Positions 63,310-64,000 of a stretch of DNA of 64,000 bases are shown in pieces; positions within the stretch are counted from its first letter, which is position 1; every line of letters begins with the position of its first letter. The position numbers and the translations under genes are program-made. A model generated the notes under the pieces. The model had not been told where the DNA came from. It was given only the letters and a program-made list of their open reading frames with translations, and searched no databases. Origin of the DNA: Eriocheir sinensis (Eukaryota; Arthropoda; Malacostraca; Decapoda; Varunidae); assembly GCF_024679095.1 (NCBI RefSeq), contig NC_066571.1:505242-569241 (forward strand), written 5' to 3'.

Positions 63310-64000
63310 GATTGATGACGTCATGCACGGCGGCAGCTATCCTCCCTATATTTACTTTCTTTTTCCGAACAAAATCGAAGCCACATACGAAAGGATGATT
63401 GACATCCTCCTCTCCGTCACGCTTGGTCTACAACCTGAAAAACTTATCACAGAGTTTGAAAATGCGGCCATCAATGCATTTTCAAAAAAGTTCCCCTCTG
63501 CCTCCACTTCCGGTTGTTTGTTCTATCTCAGTAAGTGCGAAAAAATCGCTAAATGTCGGCCTGAAGGCTAGGTATGAAAGTGACAGGGAGTTTTCGGTGT
63601 TCATGAAGGGTCTGCCGGCTTTGGGATTTGTTCCTGAAAATGACCTCATACCATTTTTTGAGGATCTTGTCGTTGCTTTCCCTCAGGAGCAGGAAGTGAA
63701 AGTGGTGGCGTATTTCAAATCCACTTATATTCGAGGTATGCAGATTGATATATGTCGCAGTGATCCCCGTTTCCCTATTAACCTTTGAAACCTCTTCCAG
63801 GACGCAGAAGAAAGTATTCCAAAAATCACGAATTGCTGCGAAGGACTCCACAATGCCCTGAAGTCAGGGTACTTGTGTGCGCATCCAACCATGTGGAAGC
63901 TTCTGAAGGGCATCGTTCGGGACATCGCTCTCCAGTGTCTAGAGAACCAAAATGTTTTGGTACATCGGTGCGATGCACCTGTCAACAAGAACACCAAACT
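63310..64000 (+). pseudogene. MULE (Mutator-like) transposase, running off the right edge
   Basis: Plus-strand frames show a PNKIEATYERMIDILLSVTL segment and ITEFENAAINAFSKKFP (catalytic Asp of TDFE changed to E), GCLFYLSKC (usually GC-FH), then a frame change into SLNVGLKARYESDREFSVFM, LPALGFVPENDLIPFFEDL and VVAYFKSTYIRG. After another break DPRFPINL and NCCEGLHNALKSGYLCAHPT (usually NN-EG-H) appear, followed by MWKLLKGIVRDIALQCLENQ to the window end. This order is typical of arthropod MULE transposases. At least three frame breaks and altered catalytic residues make it inactive. The N-terminal FLYWCH-type region would precede 63310 and is not seen. Confidence 0.8.

Overview
This window is a stretch of animal nuclear genome. 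It has spliced, intron-rich coding sequence, very long (TA)n, (CT)n, (GA)n and (TG)n tracts, and dense, mutually nested transposons of arthropod type (CR1-like LINEs with an esterase ORF1, Penelope-like, pogo/Tigger, PIF/Harbinger-type, MULE, Merlin, P-like, Polinton). The mix suggests an arthropod, most likely a decapod crustacean. That assignment is inference from repeat style, because no species-diagnostic gene is present.

Only one piece looks like a host gene: a single intact exon at 7477-7704 (+) encoding the pore loop and third membrane segment of a variant ionotropic glutamate receptor. Almost all other coding signal is mobile-element debris. From left to right: 1-2955 a LINE (endonuclease and RT, minus strand). 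4144-5355 two CR1-like RT scraps. 5600-7027 a Penelope-like GIY-YIG fragment joined to a LINE ORF1. 8605-14155 two more LINEs, the second split by a TTAA-flanked element. 14965-17000 a tRNA-derived SINE and a Merlin transposase relic. 18285-25165 LINE pieces, PIF/Harbinger-type MITEs and a hAT C-terminus.

25486-42181 is one pogo/Tigger transposon swollen by insertions. A Gypsy-type LTR retrotransposon (26918-38031, minus) sits inside its transposase gene. A CR1-like LINE (27222-34588, minus, 10-bp target duplication) sits inside the Gypsy element. Two DNA transposons sit inside that LINE: a P-like element with an open 339-codon ORF (28533-30835) and a TA-flanked element with ~195-bp inverted repeats (31295-32939). 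Further PIF-type and hAT-type insertions lie in the 3' part of Tigger.

42838-48790 holds another LINE between inverted flanks, two tRNA-derived SINE copies and a tandem pair of non-autonomous elements. 48797-60837 is a 12-kb Polinton/Maverick bounded by G-rich inverted repeats and a 6-bp target duplication. It carries a packaging ATPase, a chromodomain integrase, small virion-type ORFs, a macro-domain-like ORF and a penton-like protein on +, and a spliced protein-primed DNA polymerase B on -. All large genes are broken, and no major capsid gene is seen. The window ends in a degenerate MULE transposase (63310-64000).
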